A stretch of 5,762 nucleotides of DNA from CAYZGU01 sp964478165. GTDB taxonomy: Bacteria; Poribacteria; WGA-4E; JAJDTR01. The notes below the pieces were generated by a model. That model worked only from the letters and a program-made list of their open reading frames with translations, did no database searches and was not told where the DNA came from. The position numbers and the translations under genes are program-made. Positions 5,131-5,762 of the stretch are shown here, in pieces. Position 1 is the stretch's first letter, and each line of letters begins with the position of its first letter. The stretch covers positions 1-5,762 of the forward strand of contig CAYZGU010000033.1 in the NCBI GenBank assembly GCA_964478165.1, written 5' to 3'.

Positions 5131-5762
5131 GCGGGATAGTTGACTAAAGGCTTTTGGAATCTCGTTGTAAGCAGCGTTCACAATCCCCAAAACTGCGTCA
5201 CATCAACCGCTCATTCCCTCGTGGAAGCAGAATAGTAACGCTCGCGGCACACTCCAATTTCCCGTTCACGAGACCTATAGTATATTCGCTAAACAAGACA
5301 GAATATACTATGGGAAATTGACCAGTGCTTCATCGACGAATGAGCGTGTCTCAAGATAGGATGAATGGAACTAATTGGGCCTTTACTTGAGCGATTCTTA
5401 CGGAAAGTCGGTGTCATTGACCATCAAAGATAAAGTCTGAATCGATACGCGGTTACGAACTGCGAAAAGCAACGCACATAGATGGGAATTTTGAAATCCC
5501 ACTGCAACGCACTGGACAAGCGTGAGCCCACCTGCACACAGAAGCCAACCTTTACGACATACTGAGGCTTTTGGCCTTTTCCCTAATCATGACATCCTGT
5601 ACTCATCCGCAAGGGAACGCACATACTGGCACGAATCGTGGTTCTCTTCGCTTTGGTCGCTTTGGCAAATCGGTTATGATTTGAATATCAGCACGGTTTC
5701 CAAATCCCATTGTCAGTTGTCGTGTTCTCTATTCCATTGCCTCAATCTTGCTTGCAACTGAA
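5131..5762. other. Long spacer after the argE-like gene, running to the window edge
   Basis: This 632-nt stretch has no recognisable gene. Its main content is the nested foldback at 5208-5346. A smaller imperfect hairpin lies at 5483-5501 (7 of 8 pairs, 3-nt loop). A 9-nt tandem duplication TCGCTTTGG occupies 5648-5665. The longest frame (5522-5761, plus, GTG start) lacks a ribosome site and is rich in Cys, His, Trp and Ser, typical of chance frames. I see no clear intrinsic terminator directly after the argE-like stop. Confidence 0.6.
5208..5346. repeat. Nested foldback (multi-arm inverted repeat), 139 nt
   Basis: Four nested arms pair perfectly. CGCTCATTC (5208-5216) pairs with GAATGAGCG (5338-5346). 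GAAGCA (5224-5229) pairs with TGCTTC (5326-5331). CAATTTCCC (5255-5263) pairs with GGGAAATTG (5312-5320). ATAGTATATTC (5277-5287) pairs with GAATATACTAT (5301-5311) around a 13-nt loop. The two innermost arms are contiguous on the right but separated by 13 nt (5264-5276) on the left, and the left arm has a further 25-nt insertion (5230-5254). No T run follows on either side, so it is not a plain terminator, and I see no target-site duplication. It could be a structured RNA or mRNA 3' end, a small non-autonomous (MITE-like) element, or an eroded palindrome. Confidence 0.7.

Noticed and set aside
5145..5385. TAAAGGC (5145-5151) and GCCTTTA (5379-5385) as a further outer arm of the foldback
   Set aside because: A 7-bp match at 240-nt separation is expected by chance, and no pairing extends from it.
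5522..5761. 79-codon plus-strand frame at the right edge
   Set aside because: It has a GTG start, no ribosome site, and is rich in Cys, His, Trp and Ser with no motif. A minus-strand 35-codon frame at 5603-5710 in the same place is equally unsupported.

Overview
The window is bacterial chromosomal DNA carrying three recognisable housekeeping genes. From left to right they are: a leucyl aminopeptidase (pepA, minus strand, cut by the left edge), an ATP phosphoribosyltransferase of the long, self-regulated type (hisG, minus strand, complete), and an M20-family deacylase that most resembles acetylornithine deacetylase (argE-like, plus strand, complete). Each of the three starts has a canonical Shine-Dalgarno sequence (AAGGAG, AGGAG, GGAGGT). 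This fits an ordinary bacterium with anti-SD-driven initiation and standard genetic code. I cannot place the phylum. There are no tRNA or rRNA genes, no CRISPR array, and no intact or recognisable insertion sequence or phage gene.

The odd feature is the spacing. The genes cover about 3.44 of 5.76 kb (about 60%). The rest lies in three long spacers: 1443-2044 (602 nt), 2918-4002 (1085 nt, between divergently transcribed hisG and argE-like), and 5131-5762 (632 nt, to the right edge). Such low density around core biosynthetic genes suggests a genome rich in non-coding DNA or decayed genes. Lineages with large, loosely packed genomes or eroding symbionts are examples, but that is inference. No spacer contains a reading frame I can assign to a family.

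The spacers do contain structure. The hisG/argE-like spacer holds a consensus-like plus-strand promoter at 3000-3029 facing away from hisG and overlapping a minus-strand promoter candidate for hisG. It also holds a second strong promoter at 3731-3759 that would give the argE-like gene a leader of about 235 nt. That leader contains a 14-nt direct repeat and two perfect 7-bp hairpins, the second followed by TTTT, which could be a weak terminator or attenuator. The spacer after the argE-like gene holds a 139-nt nested foldback (5208-5346) with four separate paired arms totalling about 35 bp; this is the clearest unexplained element in the window.

Functionally, HisG opens histidine biosynthesis, ArgE (if that is what it is) releases ornithine for arginine synthesis, and PepA recycles peptides and N-terminal residues. 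All three belong to amino-acid metabolism, but orientation and spacing give no reason to treat them as one operon. I see no convincing novel multi-gene system here; the candidates worth following are non-coding.
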